From contig NZ_CP026538.1 in NCBI RefSeq assembly GCF_004135975.1, positions 1,612,001 through 1,676,000 of the forward strand: a stretch of 64,000 bases of DNA. The letters run 5' to 3'. The notes beneath the pieces were generated by a model that did not search any database, was not told where the DNA came from, and saw only the letters and a program-made list of their open reading frames with translations. The translations under genes were made by a program, and so were the position numbers. Each line of letters opens with the position of its first letter. The first letter of the stretch is position 1. This DNA comes from Solidesulfovibrio carbinolicus. Lineage in GTDB: Bacteria; Desulfobacterota; Desulfovibrionia; Desulfovibrionales; Desulfovibrionaceae. Below are positions 8,664 through 17,258 of this stretch, piece by piece.

Positions 8664-11168
8664 ATGTTTATGTGCAATTCTCAAAATATCCATGTTGCCC
8701 ATGTTCGCGGCCAGCAGGGGACTTCCTCTTTTCAAATACAGACGCTGGAGTCGCATCTGCGCGATGTGGCGGCGTTGACGGAATGCTTCGCGGCCAAGGC
8801 AGGCATGCCGCTGGCTGGACGTCTTGTGGGGTTGTTGCACGATTTCGGCAAGTATTCAGGCATGTTTCAACGATACATTCTGTCGGCTGCCGGTTGCATA
8901 AAGCCCGGTGATCCTGACTACATTGACCCGATTGCGAATAAAGGCAAGATCAATCATGCTTTTGCCGGGGGGCAGTACATTTGGCGGCGCTTGATCAATA
9001 AGTCTAAAGTACAATCTATGTCGCAAATGCTGGCTATTTGCATTATTTCACATCATTCCTGTCTCAAAGACTGCCTAGACCAAAATAAACGGGACGTCTT
9101 TGCCGACGACTATATGGCGAGGAGTGAGGAAAAGACGCATCACGATCAATGCGTTCGGGCTTGCGATCCTTCTTTGGCTGCCGAAATCGCTGGTCTGCTG
9201 TCACCCCCCCTGGCGCGGGAAGTGCTTGGGGTTTTTGGGGGACTGCATAAAAGGGTAGAGGACAAATGCCCTGTTGGTTCCGACCGCCAGGATATATTGG
9301 ATAACGAGAACAGTCGCGATTTTCAGCAGGGGCTATTGGCCAAATTCCTGTTGAGCTGTCTGCTGGACGCGGACCGAACGGACAGCGCGGAATTTGAGGA
9401 CCCGCAGCTCAAGCGGTTGCGCGAGGATTCGCCGCGCCGTCCCTGGGATGTGCTTGCGCCGCGTCTGGAAGCGGCCCTGGCGGCGAAGGAGCCGCGCCAT
9501 CCCATCGATCTTTTGCGGCGCGAGATCGCGGACCACTGCGCCCGTCGGGCTCTCGATGACCAGGGCCTTTTTACCCTGACCGTGCCCACGGGCGGCGGCA
9601 AGACCCTGGCCAGTCTGCGTTTTGCCCTGCTGCACGCGCAAAAACATAAGTTGGACCGGGTCATCTACGTCATTCCCTATACTTCCATCATCGATCAGAA
9701 CGCCGCTGTGGCCCGCCAGATACTGGAACAGGGTGAGATGCCCGGCTCTATAGTGTTGGAGCACCATTCCAACTTTCTGCCGGACGCCGACACCGATGAC
9801 GAAGGCGCGGTCAAGCGGTGGGAAAAGCTCGCGGAAAACTGGGACGCGCCGGTAGTTTTTACGACCATGGTGCAGTTTCTGGAAAGCCTGTTCGGTTCCG
9901 GCACGCGCCATGCCCGCCGTATGCACAATCTGGCCCGCAGCGTTATTGTTTTTGACGAAGTGCAGACCGTGCCGGTGCGTTGTCTGCGCCTGTTTTGTAA
10001 TGCCGTGGACTTTCTGGTGGGCCAATGTGGCGCGTCGGCCATGCTGTGCACCGCCACCCAGCCGCGCTTGGGTGATTTGCCCAGGCCGCTGCTTGGCAGT
10101 TTGAACCTCGGGCCGGAGCGGGAAATCATGCCCGACGTGTCTGGCTTGTTTCGCGAACTGCGGCGCACTGATTTTATCGATCATTGCTCCAAGCGCCTGA
10201 GCGTCGAAGCGGTGGCTGAGCTGGCCCGGGAAGAACTGGACGGGAGCGGCTCCTGCCTAGTGATCTGCAACACCAAGAAAATAGCGGAAACGCTCTACTC
10301 GCTGTGCCCTGAGGGGGAAGGCCTTCGGCGGTATTACCTCAGCACCAACCTTTGCCCGGCCCACCGCATGGCACGGCTTGAGGCCATGCGCGCGGATCTG
10401 GACGCCGGGCGGCCGGTGCTGTGCGTCAGCACACAGCTCATTGAATGTGGGGTGGACATCAGCTTCCGATCCGTGATTCGTCTGGCGGCGGGGTTGGATT
10501 CCATCCTGCAGGCAGCCGGGCGCTGCAACCGTCACGGCGAGGGCGAGCGGGGGAGGGTGCATGTGGTGCTTGTGGATGGCGACGCGGAAAACCTGGATTG
10601 TCTGCGGGACATCAAGGACGGGCGCGATGTCTTCTTGGACGCCGTGCGTTTGAACTATGCCAAAGCCCTTGAGGATTCAGATTACGACCTGACCCAGCCG
10701 CTCCTGACCGAGGGGTATTTTAAGCATTTTTATCACCGCAAGGCCCACGTCATGTCGTACGCTCTTGATAAAGGCGGCAACAACCTGTTGGATATGCTCG
10801 GCAGCAACAAATCCGTAACGGAAAAGAGCCTCGCCCCTATGTTGGGCCAGTCGTTCGCTATGGCGGCCAAACACTTCAAGGCCATCGATTCGGCGGCAAC
10901 GAGCATTCTGGTTCCTTACGGCGAAGGTAAGCAAATCATCGACGATCTTTGTTCCTCGGATATTTTGTGGCGTAAAAAGGAATTGTTGCGAAAAGCGCAA
11001 CGCTATTGCGTCAATGTTTTTCCAAATATGGAAAGAGCGCTCCATGCAGCCAATGCGCTCTATCCTGTTCAGGACAGCGGTATGTATGCGCTCAGAGAGA
11101 ACTTCTATTGCGATGCGATGGGGGTGGTGACGCAGCCGACGTCCCGTCTCGGGTTTACCGACATGTAG
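8664..11168 (+). CDS. cas3: CRISPR-associated helicase/nuclease Cas3 (type I-C)
   Basis: An 834-residue effector that is recruited by Cascade and degrades target DNA. The N-terminal HD nuclease shows H31 and LLHDFGK (about 58-63). The SF2 helicase has motif I TVPTGGGKT (about 307-315), DEVQ (about 430), CTATQP, and motif VI QAAGRCNRHGEG (about 615). The C-terminal domain runs to LGFTDM. An in-frame ATG at 8670 has a better spaced TAAGG and may be the true start. It is the first gene of the cas operon, with cas5c starting 13 bp downstream. Motifs appear intact, so it should be active. Confidence 0.95.
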   Translation: MFMCNSQNIHVAHVRGQQGTSSFQIQTLESHLRDVAALTECFAAKAGMPLAGRLVGLLHDFGKYSGMFQRYILSAAGCIKPGDPDYIDPIANKGKINHAFAGGQYIWRRLINKSKVQSMSQMLAICIISHHSCLKDCLDQNKRDVFADDYMARSEEKTHHDQCVRACDPSLAAEIAGLLSPPLAREVLGVFGGLHKRVEDKCPVGSDRQDILDNENSRDFQQGLLAKFLLSCLLDADRTDSAEFEDPQLKRLREDSPRRPWDVLAPRLEAALAAKEPRHPIDLLRREIADHCARRALDDQGLFTLTVPTGGGKTLASLRFALLHAQKHKLDRVIYVIPYTSIIDQNAAVARQILEQGEMPGSIVLEHHSNFLPDADTDDEGAVKRWEKLAENWDAPVVFTTMVQFLESLFGSGTRHARRMHNLARSVIVFDEVQTVPVRCLRLFCNAVDFLVGQCGASAMLCTATQPRLGDLPRPLLGSLNLGPEREIMPDVSGLFRELRRTDFIDHCSKRLSVEAVAELAREELDGSGSCLVICNTKKIAETLYSLCPEGEGLRRYYLSTNLCPAHRMARLEAMRADLDAGRPVLCVSTQLIECGVDISFRSVIRLAAGLDSILQAAGRCNRHGEGERGRVHVVLVDGDAENLDCLRDIKDGRDVFLDAVRLNYAKALEDSDYDLTQPLLTEGYFKHFYHRKAHVMSYALDKGGNNLLDMLGSNKSVTEKSLAPMLGQSFAMAAKHFKAIDSAATSILVPYGEGKQIIDDLCSSDILWRKKELLRKAQRYCVNVFPNMERALHAANALYPVQDSGMYALRENFYCDAMGVVTQPTSRLGFTDM

Positions 11169-11181
11169 TCAGGAGGATGGT

Positions 11182-11973
11182 GTGAAAAACGATATTTCCT
11201 TTGTCGCATCTGGGCGATACGCCCTGTTCTCCGATCCGGTCACCCGGGTGGGGGGCGAAAAATGTTCCTACCACATTCCCACCTACGAAGCCCTCAAGGG
11301 TATCGCCAAATCCGTCTATTGGAAGCCCACTTTCATCTGGATCATCGAGAAGGTGCGCGTGTTGCGGCCGTTTCGCACCCAGACAAAGGGCGTCAAACCC
11401 ATTCGGCCCACAACAGGCGGCAATGATCTGTCCATCTACACCTATCTTGCCGACGTGGAGTACCAAGTTCAGGCCCGTTTTGTCTGGAACGAGCATCGGC
11501 CGGAGCTGGCAGGAGACCGCATTGACGGCAAGCATTACGAGATCGCCCGGCGCATGGTGGCGCGCGGCGGCAGGCAGGACGTTTTTCTCGGCACGCGCGA
11601 CTGCCAGGGTTATGTTGAGCCTTGCGTGTTCGGGGAAGGGCCGGGGGCGTATGACGATCTGGACGAATTGGCCTTTGGCCTGATGTTTCACGGTTTCGAC
11701 TATCCAGACGAAACCGGTGGCGAGCGTTTCGGGGCGCGGTTTTGGAAGCCCGTCATGCGAAAGGGCGTCATCGAATTTCCCGGACCGGACGATCCGTCGC
11801 TTTTGCGCAAGGACATCCGGGCCATGACGCCCAAGGCGTTTCATCCCGAGCGCAATTTCGCGGGCTGCGACGAGGAGGAGTTGCGCCGCTTGTTGCTGGA
11901 GCCGGAGACAGCCGCCTACCCGGATGCGCGGACCCTGCTCGGAGGCGACGGACCGCAAGGGGGGACGCTGTGA
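11182..11973 (+). CDS. cas5c: Cas5c (Cas5d), pre-crRNA processing endonuclease and Cascade subunit
   Basis: A 263-residue RAMP protein. In type I-C systems it replaces Cas6, cutting repeats and staying on the crRNA 5' handle. It shows VRVLRPFRTQTKGVKPIRPTT, the TYLADVEYQVQARFVWNEHRPE segment and a C-terminal glycine-rich region (DVFLGTRDCQGYVEPC) typical of Cas5d. The GTG at 11182 has a textbook AGGAGG five bases upstream. The stop overlaps the cas8c start by 4 nt (GTGA), so translation is coupled. Confidence 0.93.
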   Translation: MKNDISFVASGRYALFSDPVTRVGGEKCSYHIPTYEALKGIAKSVYWKPTFIWIIEKVRVLRPFRTQTKGVKPIRPTTGGNDLSIYTYLADVEYQVQARFVWNEHRPELAGDRIDGKHYEIARRMVARGGRQDVFLGTRDCQGYVEPCVFGEGPGAYDDLDELAFGLMFHGFDYPDETGGERFGARFWKPVMRKGVIEFPGPDDPSLLRKDIRAMTPKAFHPERNFAGCDEEELRRLLLEPETAAYPDARTLLGGDGPQGGTL

Positions 11974-13988
11974 GCTGGATGCAGAAGCTTTTTGAGACCT
12001 ACGAGGCCTGCTCGCGTGAGATTGACTACACCGCTCCGCCCCAGGCTGAAGACGGCGGCCAGGAAGCGCCGGCACTCATGCCGGTGAGCCATACGAGCCA
12101 GCAGGCGCATATTTGCGTGACGCTGGACAGCGAAGGAAAATTCCATCGGGCGGAATTGCTGCCGCGAAAATCGCAGTTGATTATTCCTGCTACGGAAGCA
12201 TCGGCAGGAAGAGCCGGCGCAAAGGTTGCCCCGCACCCACTCATTGATAAGATTCATTATTGCGCCAAGGATTACAAAGGTAAAAAGGCGGAAACCTTCA
12301 AGGGTGGTTTCGAAGCATACTTTGATCTTTTGACAAAGTGGAGCGATTCGGAATTTACACACCCAATGGTTTTGGCTGTTAAGAAGTATATTGAAAAAGG
12401 GACACTTGTTACCGATCTTGTAACGTCAGGCATTCTTCAGGTCGATGCGTCGGGGGAACTTCTAACAAAGCCGGTAGATGAAGAGAGTGGGATTTTCAAG
12501 AGTATTCAAAAAGATCAGAAGACCAAACTTTTTGACCAGGGGGATGCTATCGTCTGCTGGAAAGTTGTTGGCGATGTCTTGGAAGACAGGACCTGGGGTA
12601 ATCAGGAGCTGCAAAAGCAGTGGATGCTCTTTGATGCGCAACAAGAGAAGGGCAACGGGCTGTGCATGGTTTCCGGGGATGTTGTGGCGTGTGCAACAAA
12701 TCATCCGCGCAATATCCGTCGGCCCGGGGACGGGGCCAAGCTCATTTCCTCCAACGACGCCGCGAATTTCACCTTCCGTGGGCGGTTTGAAGAACCGGAA
12801 CAGGCCTGCACCGTGGGCTACGAAACGAGCCACAAGGCCCATAACGCCTTGCGCTGGCTCATTGCCCGGCAGGGGTATCGCAATGGCGAGCAAGCCGTCG
12901 TGGCCTGGGCCGTGAGCGGCGCACGGGTGCCCAATCCTTGCGGAAACTTGCTTGACGGCATCAATGATGAGGACCTCATGCGCGACGATGCGCCGGCCTC
13001 GTCCGAAGCTGTGGCGGTGGAGGCGCAGCCCAAAGCTCCGCCCCCGAACATGGGACTTTTGTTTGCGCAAAGGCTGCGCAAAGCCTTGGCCGGCTATAAG
13101 GCCGACCTCAAGGACACCGATGGCGTCGCGATTATGGCGTTGGATGCCGCCAGCCCGGGCCGGCTTTCCGTGACGTTCTATCGTGAGCAGATGTTGGAAC
13201 AATATTTGGGGAATCTGGAAGCGTGGCAGGAAAATTGCGCCTGGGTGCTGCCGGTGCGGCTGCCCGACGAGGAGAAGGGGAAAGGCAAAAAGCACAAGCG
13301 TACGGTGTACGCCGCCTATGCGCCGCTGCCGGAAACCATCGCCCGGGTGGCCTACGGCCGGCGCGTTGACGATACGCTGCGCAAGGCGACGGTGGAACGG
13401 CTGCTGCCGTGCATAGTGGATGGCGCGCACTTGCCGCGCGATCTTGTGGAAGGGTGCGTGCGCCGGGCCTGCAACCGCGCGGCGCTGGAAGACTGGGAAT
13501 GGCCCGAGGTGTTGGGCGTGGCCTGCGCCATGTATAAAGGTTACCGCGCCATTAATTTTCACGAAAAGAGGTTCGACATGGCCCTGGACGAAAGTATCGA
13601 CTCTCGTGACTATCTTTACGGACGGTTGCTTGCGGTGGCGGAGTACATCGAGCGTACGGCGCTGCAGCAGGCCGGCGAAAAGCGCGCCACCAACGCGGAA
13701 CGCCTCATCCAGCGTTTTGCCGACCATCCCTATGCAACATGGCGACAGTTGGAGTTGTCGCTTGCGCCCTATATGCAGCGGCTGCAAAATAGTTCCTCTG
13801 CGGGGCTTCTTGGGCGCGCCAAGAAGATTCTGCGGGAGATTTGCGACAAGTTTTCGCCGGAGGCGTTCGAGTCGCCGGCCAAGCTCAGCGGGGAATTTTT
13901 GCTGGGCTACCACTGCCAGATGTCGGCTTTTTACACCAAGTCCGAGAAAGACGCCGCACCCGAAGAACATACTCAGGAAGGAGCGTAA
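11970..13988 (+). CDS. cas8c: Cas8c (Csd1), large Cascade subunit
   Basis: A 672-residue Csd1-family protein, the PAM-reading large subunit. The N-terminus SWMQKLFETYEACSREIDY is family-typical, as are the FRGRFEEPEQACTVGYETSHKAHNALRWLIARQGYRNGEQAVVAW block and the helical C-terminus. I chose the GTG at 11970, which overlaps the cas5c stop. Many Csd1 proteins are near 600 residues, so this one is somewhat long, with extra sequence around residues 65-180. The last 136 codons probably also direct separate synthesis of Cas11c. Confidence 0.92.
   Translation: MSWMQKLFETYEACSREIDYTAPPQAEDGGQEAPALMPVSHTSQQAHICVTLDSEGKFHRAELLPRKSQLIIPATEASAGRAGAKVAPHPLIDKIHYCAKDYKGKKAETFKGGFEAYFDLLTKWSDSEFTHPMVLAVKKYIEKGTLVTDLVTSGILQVDASGELLTKPVDEESGIFKSIQKDQKTKLFDQGDAIVCWKVVGDVLEDRTWGNQELQKQWMLFDAQQEKGNGLCMVSGDVVACATNHPRNIRRPGDGAKLISSNDAANFTFRGRFEEPEQACTVGYETSHKAHNALRWLIARQGYRNGEQAVVAWAVSGARVPNPCGNLLDGINDEDLMRDDAPASSEAVAVEAQPKAPPPNMGLLFAQRLRKALAGYKADLKDTDGVAIMALDAASPGRLSVTFYREQMLEQYLGNLEAWQENCAWVLPVRLPDEEKGKGKKHKRTVYAAYAPLPETIARVAYGRRVDDTLRKATVERLLPCIVDGAHLPRDLVEGCVRRACNRAALEDWEWPEVLGVACAMYKGYRAINFHEKRFDMALDESIDSRDYLYGRLLAVAEYIERTALQQAGEKRATNAERLIQRFADHPYATWRQLELSLAPYMQRLQNSSSAGLLGRAKKILREICDKFSPEAFESPAKLSGEFLLGYHCQMSAFYTKSEKDAAPEEHTQEGA
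13578..13988 (+). CDS. cas11c: Cas11c small subunit from an internal cas8c start (predicted)
   Basis: In-frame ATG at 13578 (MALDESIDSRDYLYGRLL) inside cas8c is preceded by AAAGAGG with 6-nt spacing, a good ribosome site within coding sequence. It would give a 136-residue helical protein ending with Cas8c. Work on type I-C Cascade (including Desulfovibrio vulgaris) has shown that the small subunit Cas11c arises from exactly this kind of internal initiation. Here the site is seen directly; expression is inferred. Confidence 0.65.
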   Translation: MALDESIDSRDYLYGRLLAVAEYIERTALQQAGEKRATNAERLIQRFADHPYATWRQLELSLAPYMQRLQNSSSAGLLGRAKKILREICDKFSPEAFESPAKLSGEFLLGYHCQMSAFYTKSEKDAAPEEHTQEGA

Positions 13989-13989
13989 C

Positions 13990-14844
13990 ATGAGCCTGCA
14001 ACACAAGATCGACTTCGCCGTCATCCTCACCGTGAACCGTGCCAATCCCAACGGCGATCCGCTCAACGGCAACCGACCCCGCACGGACTATGACGGCTAC
14101 GGCGAAATCAGCGATGTTTGCCTCAAACGCAAGATTCGTGATCGGCTCATGGAGATGGGGGAGGGACAGCGCGTGTTCGTGCAGTCCGACGACCGCAAGC
14201 TCGACGGCATGGTCTCGCTCAAGGAACGGGCGGAATCCGCCGAGCACGGCCTTGGCAAGGACGCCTTCAACCCCAAGAAGTGCAGCAAGGAAGAGACCGC
14301 CAAGAAAGCCTGCGCCAAGTGGTTCGACGTGCGTGCCTTTGGGCAGCTTTTCGCCTTTGGCAAGGATGGCGATGCCGCCGGTGTGTCCATTGCCGTGCGC
14401 GGCCCGGTGAGCCTCCACGCCGCCTTTAGCGTGGAGCCGGTCAGCGTGGCCAGCATCCAGATCACCAAGAGCGTCAGCAGCGAGGGCGACGGCACCAAAC
14501 GCGGCTCGGACACCATGGGCATGAAGCACCGCGTCGATAAAGGCGTGTACGTGTTTTACGGCAGCATCAACCCCCAGTTGGCCGAGCGCACGGGCTTCAG
14601 CGACGAGGACGCGGCGGTCCTCAAGGCCATCTTGCCCCGACTTTTTGAGAACGACGCCTCCTCGGCCCGCCCGGAAGGCAGCATGGCCGTCAATCATGTC
14701 CTGTGGTGGCAGCACGCCAGCAAATCTGGGCAGTATTCGTCGGCCCGGGTGCACAGGAGCCTCACGGTCAACCCCGACGGCAGCTACGTGCTTGACGGCG
14801 AGGCCACGCCGGGGCTGAAGGCGGATGTATTGGAAGGTTTTTAG
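13990..14844 (+). CDS. cas7c: Cas7c (Csd2), Cascade backbone subunit
   Basis: A 284-residue RAMP protein that coats the crRNA spacer. Family hallmarks are the N-terminus KIDFAVILTVNRANPNGDPLNG, DVCLKRKIRDRL, WFDVRAFGQLFAF, IQITKSVSSEGDG, MGMKHRVDKGVYVFYGSINPQLAE and the C-terminal LWWQHASKSGQYSSARVHRSL. ATG at 13990 follows the cas8c stop by one base with AGGAGC upstream. A 461-bp non-coding gap separates it from cas4, unusual for this otherwise tight operon. Confidence 0.95.
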   Translation: MSLQHKIDFAVILTVNRANPNGDPLNGNRPRTDYDGYGEISDVCLKRKIRDRLMEMGEGQRVFVQSDDRKLDGMVSLKERAESAEHGLGKDAFNPKKCSKEETAKKACAKWFDVRAFGQLFAFGKDGDAAGVSIAVRGPVSLHAAFSVEPVSVASIQITKSVSSEGDGTKRGSDTMGMKHRVDKGVYVFYGSINPQLAERTGFSDEDAAVLKAILPRLFENDASSARPEGSMAVNHVLWWQHASKSGQYSSARVHRSLTVNPDGSYVLDGEATPGLKADVLEGF

Positions 14845-15010
14845 TCCAATAGGCCTCCTCTGTTAGGTCTGTGGGTTTTCCTTCTGACATCTCCTTACAC
14901 TGAAGTCTTGACGGGGTTCGGAGAAACCCATACATGTTGTTCACGGGTACCGCCAAAAGGCGGCCCGGAAAGTCTGGCTCAGGAGGCTGAAAAGATGCAT
15001 GTCATAATAA

Positions 15011-15057
15011 ATTAAGGCGAACAATCCATAGCAGGGAATGGAATTGTTCGCCTTAAT
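15011..15057. other. Perfect 15-bp inverted repeat in the cas7c-cas4 gap
   Basis: ATTAAGGCGAACAAT (15011-15025) and ATTGTTCGCCTTAAT (15043-15057) are perfect complements. The stem continues with CCAT/ATGG after a one-base bulge. No T tract follows in either direction, so it is not a simple terminator; it could be a dyad operator or an RNA-stability element. The surrounding gap 14845-15305 has no protein-coding gene I can support, but holds this repeat, a second GC hairpin and a lone CRISPR-like repeat. Confidence 0.7.
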
Positions 15058-15146
15058 CGCCTGGGTAGCCTGAGGAGTCTTCGGGGCAATCTTGACGGGG
15101 TGCACCGGAAGAATTTCCTTAGTTCCCTGTTTTAATAATATGTTAT

Positions 15147-15178
15147 GCCTGCCCCGTTTGTCAACGGACGGGGCAGGC
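15147..15178 (+). terminator. GC-rich hairpin upstream of the lone repeat
   Basis: GCCTGCCCCGT (15147-15157) pairs with ACGGGGCAGGC (15168-15178) around a 10-base loop; CCCTTTG follows. Possibly ends transcripts from cas7c, separating them from the mini-CRISPR and cas4. Confidence 0.5.
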
Positions 15179-15198
15179 CCTTTGATCTCTCGGTTTTT

Positions 15199-15283
15199 GT
15201 CGCTCCTCCTGGGGCGTGGATTGAAGCGTGTATGGAGATGTCAGCGTGATGTTGGGGAGGCCCCCTTCTTAGGGAGGGGGCCT
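15199..15283 (+). ncRNA. Degenerate single CRISPR repeat with pseudo-spacer and terminator-like hairpin (candidate regulatory crRNA)
   Basis: 15199-15227 is a shortened array repeat. It keeps GTCGC at the 5' end and GGGGCGTGGATTGAAGC at the 3' end, but the stem-loop is compacted to CGCTCC-TCCT-GGGGCG. The 3' handle GTGGATTGAAGC is unchanged, so Cas5c could still cut it. It is followed by 30 nt of unique sequence (15228-15257, starting GTGTATGGAGATG), then a 9-bp hairpin AGGCCCCCT/AGGGGGCCT (15258-15283). No second repeat follows. Layout and position inside the cas operon match degenerate mini-CRISPRs (CreR/CreA type) described in other type I systems. No target could be recognised by eye. Confidence 0.55.
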
Positions 15284-15305
15284 ATATCTCTTTGGAGAAA
15301 CCGCC

Positions 15306-15947
15306 ATGCATCACCATCCCCCAACCGACCCCATCCCCATCTCGGCGTTGCAGCACTATCTGTACTGCCCCCGGCAGTGCGCGCTCATCCATCTGGAACA
15401 GCTCTGGACGGAGAACGTCTACACTGCCGAGGGCCGGCAACTGCACGAAAAAGCCCACGACGCCGCGACCGAAAGCCGGGGCGACCGCAAAATCGTCACT
15501 GGACTCCTGCTGCACTCCCTTCGCTTCGGCCTGACAGGGCAGGCCGATGTGGTGGAGTTTCACCGCCGCGACGGGAACTGGCAGCCGTATCCCGTGGAAT
15601 ACAAGCGCGGCCGCCCCAAAAGCCACGCCGCCGACCGCATACAGCTTTGCGCCCAGGCGCTTTGCCTGGAAGAAATGCTGCATGTCGCCATCCCCGAAGG
15701 CGCACTTTTCTACGGCAAAACTCGCAGGCGTCAGGTTGTTGCGCTGGACGAGGCGCTGCGGGAGGAAACCCGCCGCACCGTCGAGGCCGTACACGACCTC
15801 ATGCGCCAGGGTAAAACGCCGCCTCCGCCTGCGCTGGAAATCGCCAACGCCATCTGCCCGGCCTGCTCGTTGCAGGATGAGTGCCTGCCGCTTGTGCCGC
15901 GAAAATCCGCCGCCCGCTATCTGCAATCCGTGCTGGAGGGCGCATGA
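15306..15947 (+). CDS. cas4: Cas4, RecB-like nuclease of spacer acquisition
   Basis: A 213-residue Fe-S exonuclease that trims prespacers and selects PAMs with Cas1-Cas2. The N-terminal cysteine is in YLYCPRQC. The RecB-type core shows GQADVVEFH, then PVEYKRG (D/ExK) and IQLCAQALCLEEM. The C-terminal iron-sulfur cysteines are CPACSLQDEC. The gene starts 23 bp after the mini-CRISPR hairpin, and its stop overlaps the cas1 start (ATGA). Confidence 0.95.
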   Translation: MHHHPPTDPIPISALQHYLYCPRQCALIHLEQLWTENVYTAEGRQLHEKAHDAATESRGDRKIVTGLLLHSLRFGLTGQADVVEFHRRDGNWQPYPVEYKRGRPKSHAADRIQLCAQALCLEEMLHVAIPEGALFYGKTRRRQVVALDEALREETRRTVEAVHDLMRQGKTPPPPALEIANAICPACSLQDECLPLVPRKSAARYLQSVLEGA

Positions 15948-16963
15948 AGCCGCTGCTCAACACCCTGTTCGTCACCACCCAGGAAAGCTACCTCGCCAAG
16001 GACGGCGAATGCGTGGCCGTGCATCAAGGCGACGTCCTCAAGGGCAAGGTGCCCATCCATACCCTGGGCGGACTGGTGCTGTTCGGCCAGATTTCCTGTA
16101 GTCCGTTTCTGCTGGGGCACTGCGCCAAAAACGGCGTCACGGTGTCGTGGCTGACCCAAAACGGGCGATTCCTCGCGGCCATGCACGGCCCGGTCAGCGG
16201 CAATGTGCTGCTGCGGCGCGAGCAGTATCGCCGGGCTGACAATGAGGACGCAAGTGCGTCCATCGCCGCGTCCATGGTGATCGGGAAAATCGCCAACTGC
16301 CGCACCGTGTTGCTGCGCACTGCTCGTGAGCGACCGAGCCGGGAACTCGACGGGGCAGCGGATCGGCTGGTCCAGTGTCTGCGGCGGCTGCGCGAACCGC
16401 TGCCGCTCAACGTGGTGCGCGGCATTGAGGGCGAGGCCGGACAGGCCTACTTCGGCGTCTTCGACAAGCTCATTCGCAACGCCGATCCGGCTTTCCGCTT
16501 CGCCGGGCGCAACCGGCGTCCGCCGCTGGACGCCGTGAACTGTCTGCTTTCCTTTCTGTATACGCTGCTGGTCCATGATGTGCGCGGGGCGCTGGAAAGC
16601 TGTGGGCTTGATCCGGCGGTGGGTTTCCTGCACCGCGACCGGCCGGGCCGGCCGAGTCTTGCCCTGGACCTCATGGAGGAGTTTCGCCCCTATCTGGCGG
16701 ATCGTCTGGCCTGCACCCTCATCAATAGAGGGCAGGTGAAGGCCAAGGGTTTCAAACACACGGAATCCGGGGCCGTCATCATGGACGACGCCACTCGCAA
16801 GGAGGTGCTGACCGCGTGGCAGGAGCGCAAGCAGGAGACCGTCGAGCATCCCTTTTTGCAGGAAAAAATGGCGACGGGGTTGCTCTATCACTGCCAGGCG
16901 CGCTTGCTGGCCCGCTATCTGCGCGGCGATCTGGACGCCTATCCGCCTTTTGTGATCCGGTGA
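15944..16963 (+). CDS. cas1: Cas1, CRISPR integrase (type I-C)
   Basis: A 339-residue spacer integrase. It shows the N-terminal beta domain (LLNTLFVTTQESYLAKDGECVAVHQGD, HTLGGLVLFGQISCSP), NCLLSFLYTLLVHDVRGALESCGLDPAVGFLHRDRPGRPSLALDLMEEFRP with the metal-binding His and Glu, and the C-terminal HCQARLLARYLRGDLDAYPPFVIR. All expected acidic and histidine residues are visible. ATG at 15944 overlaps the cas4 stop by 4 nt; cas2 starts 4 bp after its stop. Confidence 0.96.
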   Translation: MKPLLNTLFVTTQESYLAKDGECVAVHQGDVLKGKVPIHTLGGLVLFGQISCSPFLLGHCAKNGVTVSWLTQNGRFLAAMHGPVSGNVLLRREQYRRADNEDASASIAASMVIGKIANCRTVLLRTARERPSRELDGAADRLVQCLRRLREPLPLNVVRGIEGEAGQAYFGVFDKLIRNADPAFRFAGRNRRPPLDAVNCLLSFLYTLLVHDVRGALESCGLDPAVGFLHRDRPGRPSLALDLMEEFRPYLADRLACTLINRGQVKAKGFKHTESGAVIMDDATRKEVLTAWQERKQETVEHPFLQEKMATGLLYHCQARLLARYLRGDLDAYPPFVIR

Positions 16964-16967
16964 AGCC

Positions 16968-17258
16968 ATGCTGGTTTTAGTCAGCTATGACGTGAACACG
17001 CAGGACGCGGCCGGTCGCCGCCGGCTGCGCAAGATCGCGCGGCACTGCGAGAACTGGGGGCAGCGGGTGCAGTATTCGGTTTTCGAGTGCGTGGTGGACC
17101 CGGCCCAGTGGGTGGCGCTGCGGGGGAATCTGGTGGCGTGCATGGACCCGGGGAAAGACAGTCTTCGGTTCTATTTTCTGGGAGCCAATTGGAAGAATCG
17201 CGTTGAGCATGTGGGGGCCAAGCCCGGCTATGATCCGCAGGGGCCATTGATTTTGTGA
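16968..17258 (+). CDS. cas2: Cas2, acquisition complex subunit
   Basis: A 96-residue ferredoxin-fold protein that bridges two Cas1 dimers. MLVLVSYDVNTQDAAGRRRLRKIARHCENWGQRVQYSVFEC is the standard I-C Cas2 N-terminus with the conserved Asp in SYDV. LRFYFLGANWKNRVEHVGAKPGYDPQGPLIL closes the protein. It is the last cas gene, directly before the leader. Confidence 0.97.
   Translation: MLVLVSYDVNTQDAAGRRRLRKIARHCENWGQRVQYSVFECVVDPAQWVALRGNLVACMDPGKDSLRFYFLGANWKNRVEHVGAKPGYDPQGPLIL

Noticed and set aside
14918-14945. Match of pseudo-spacer bases TGTATGG to the minus strand just after cas7c
   Set aside because: Only seven bases, and the adjacent bases are not the expected TTC PAM; too weak to call a target.
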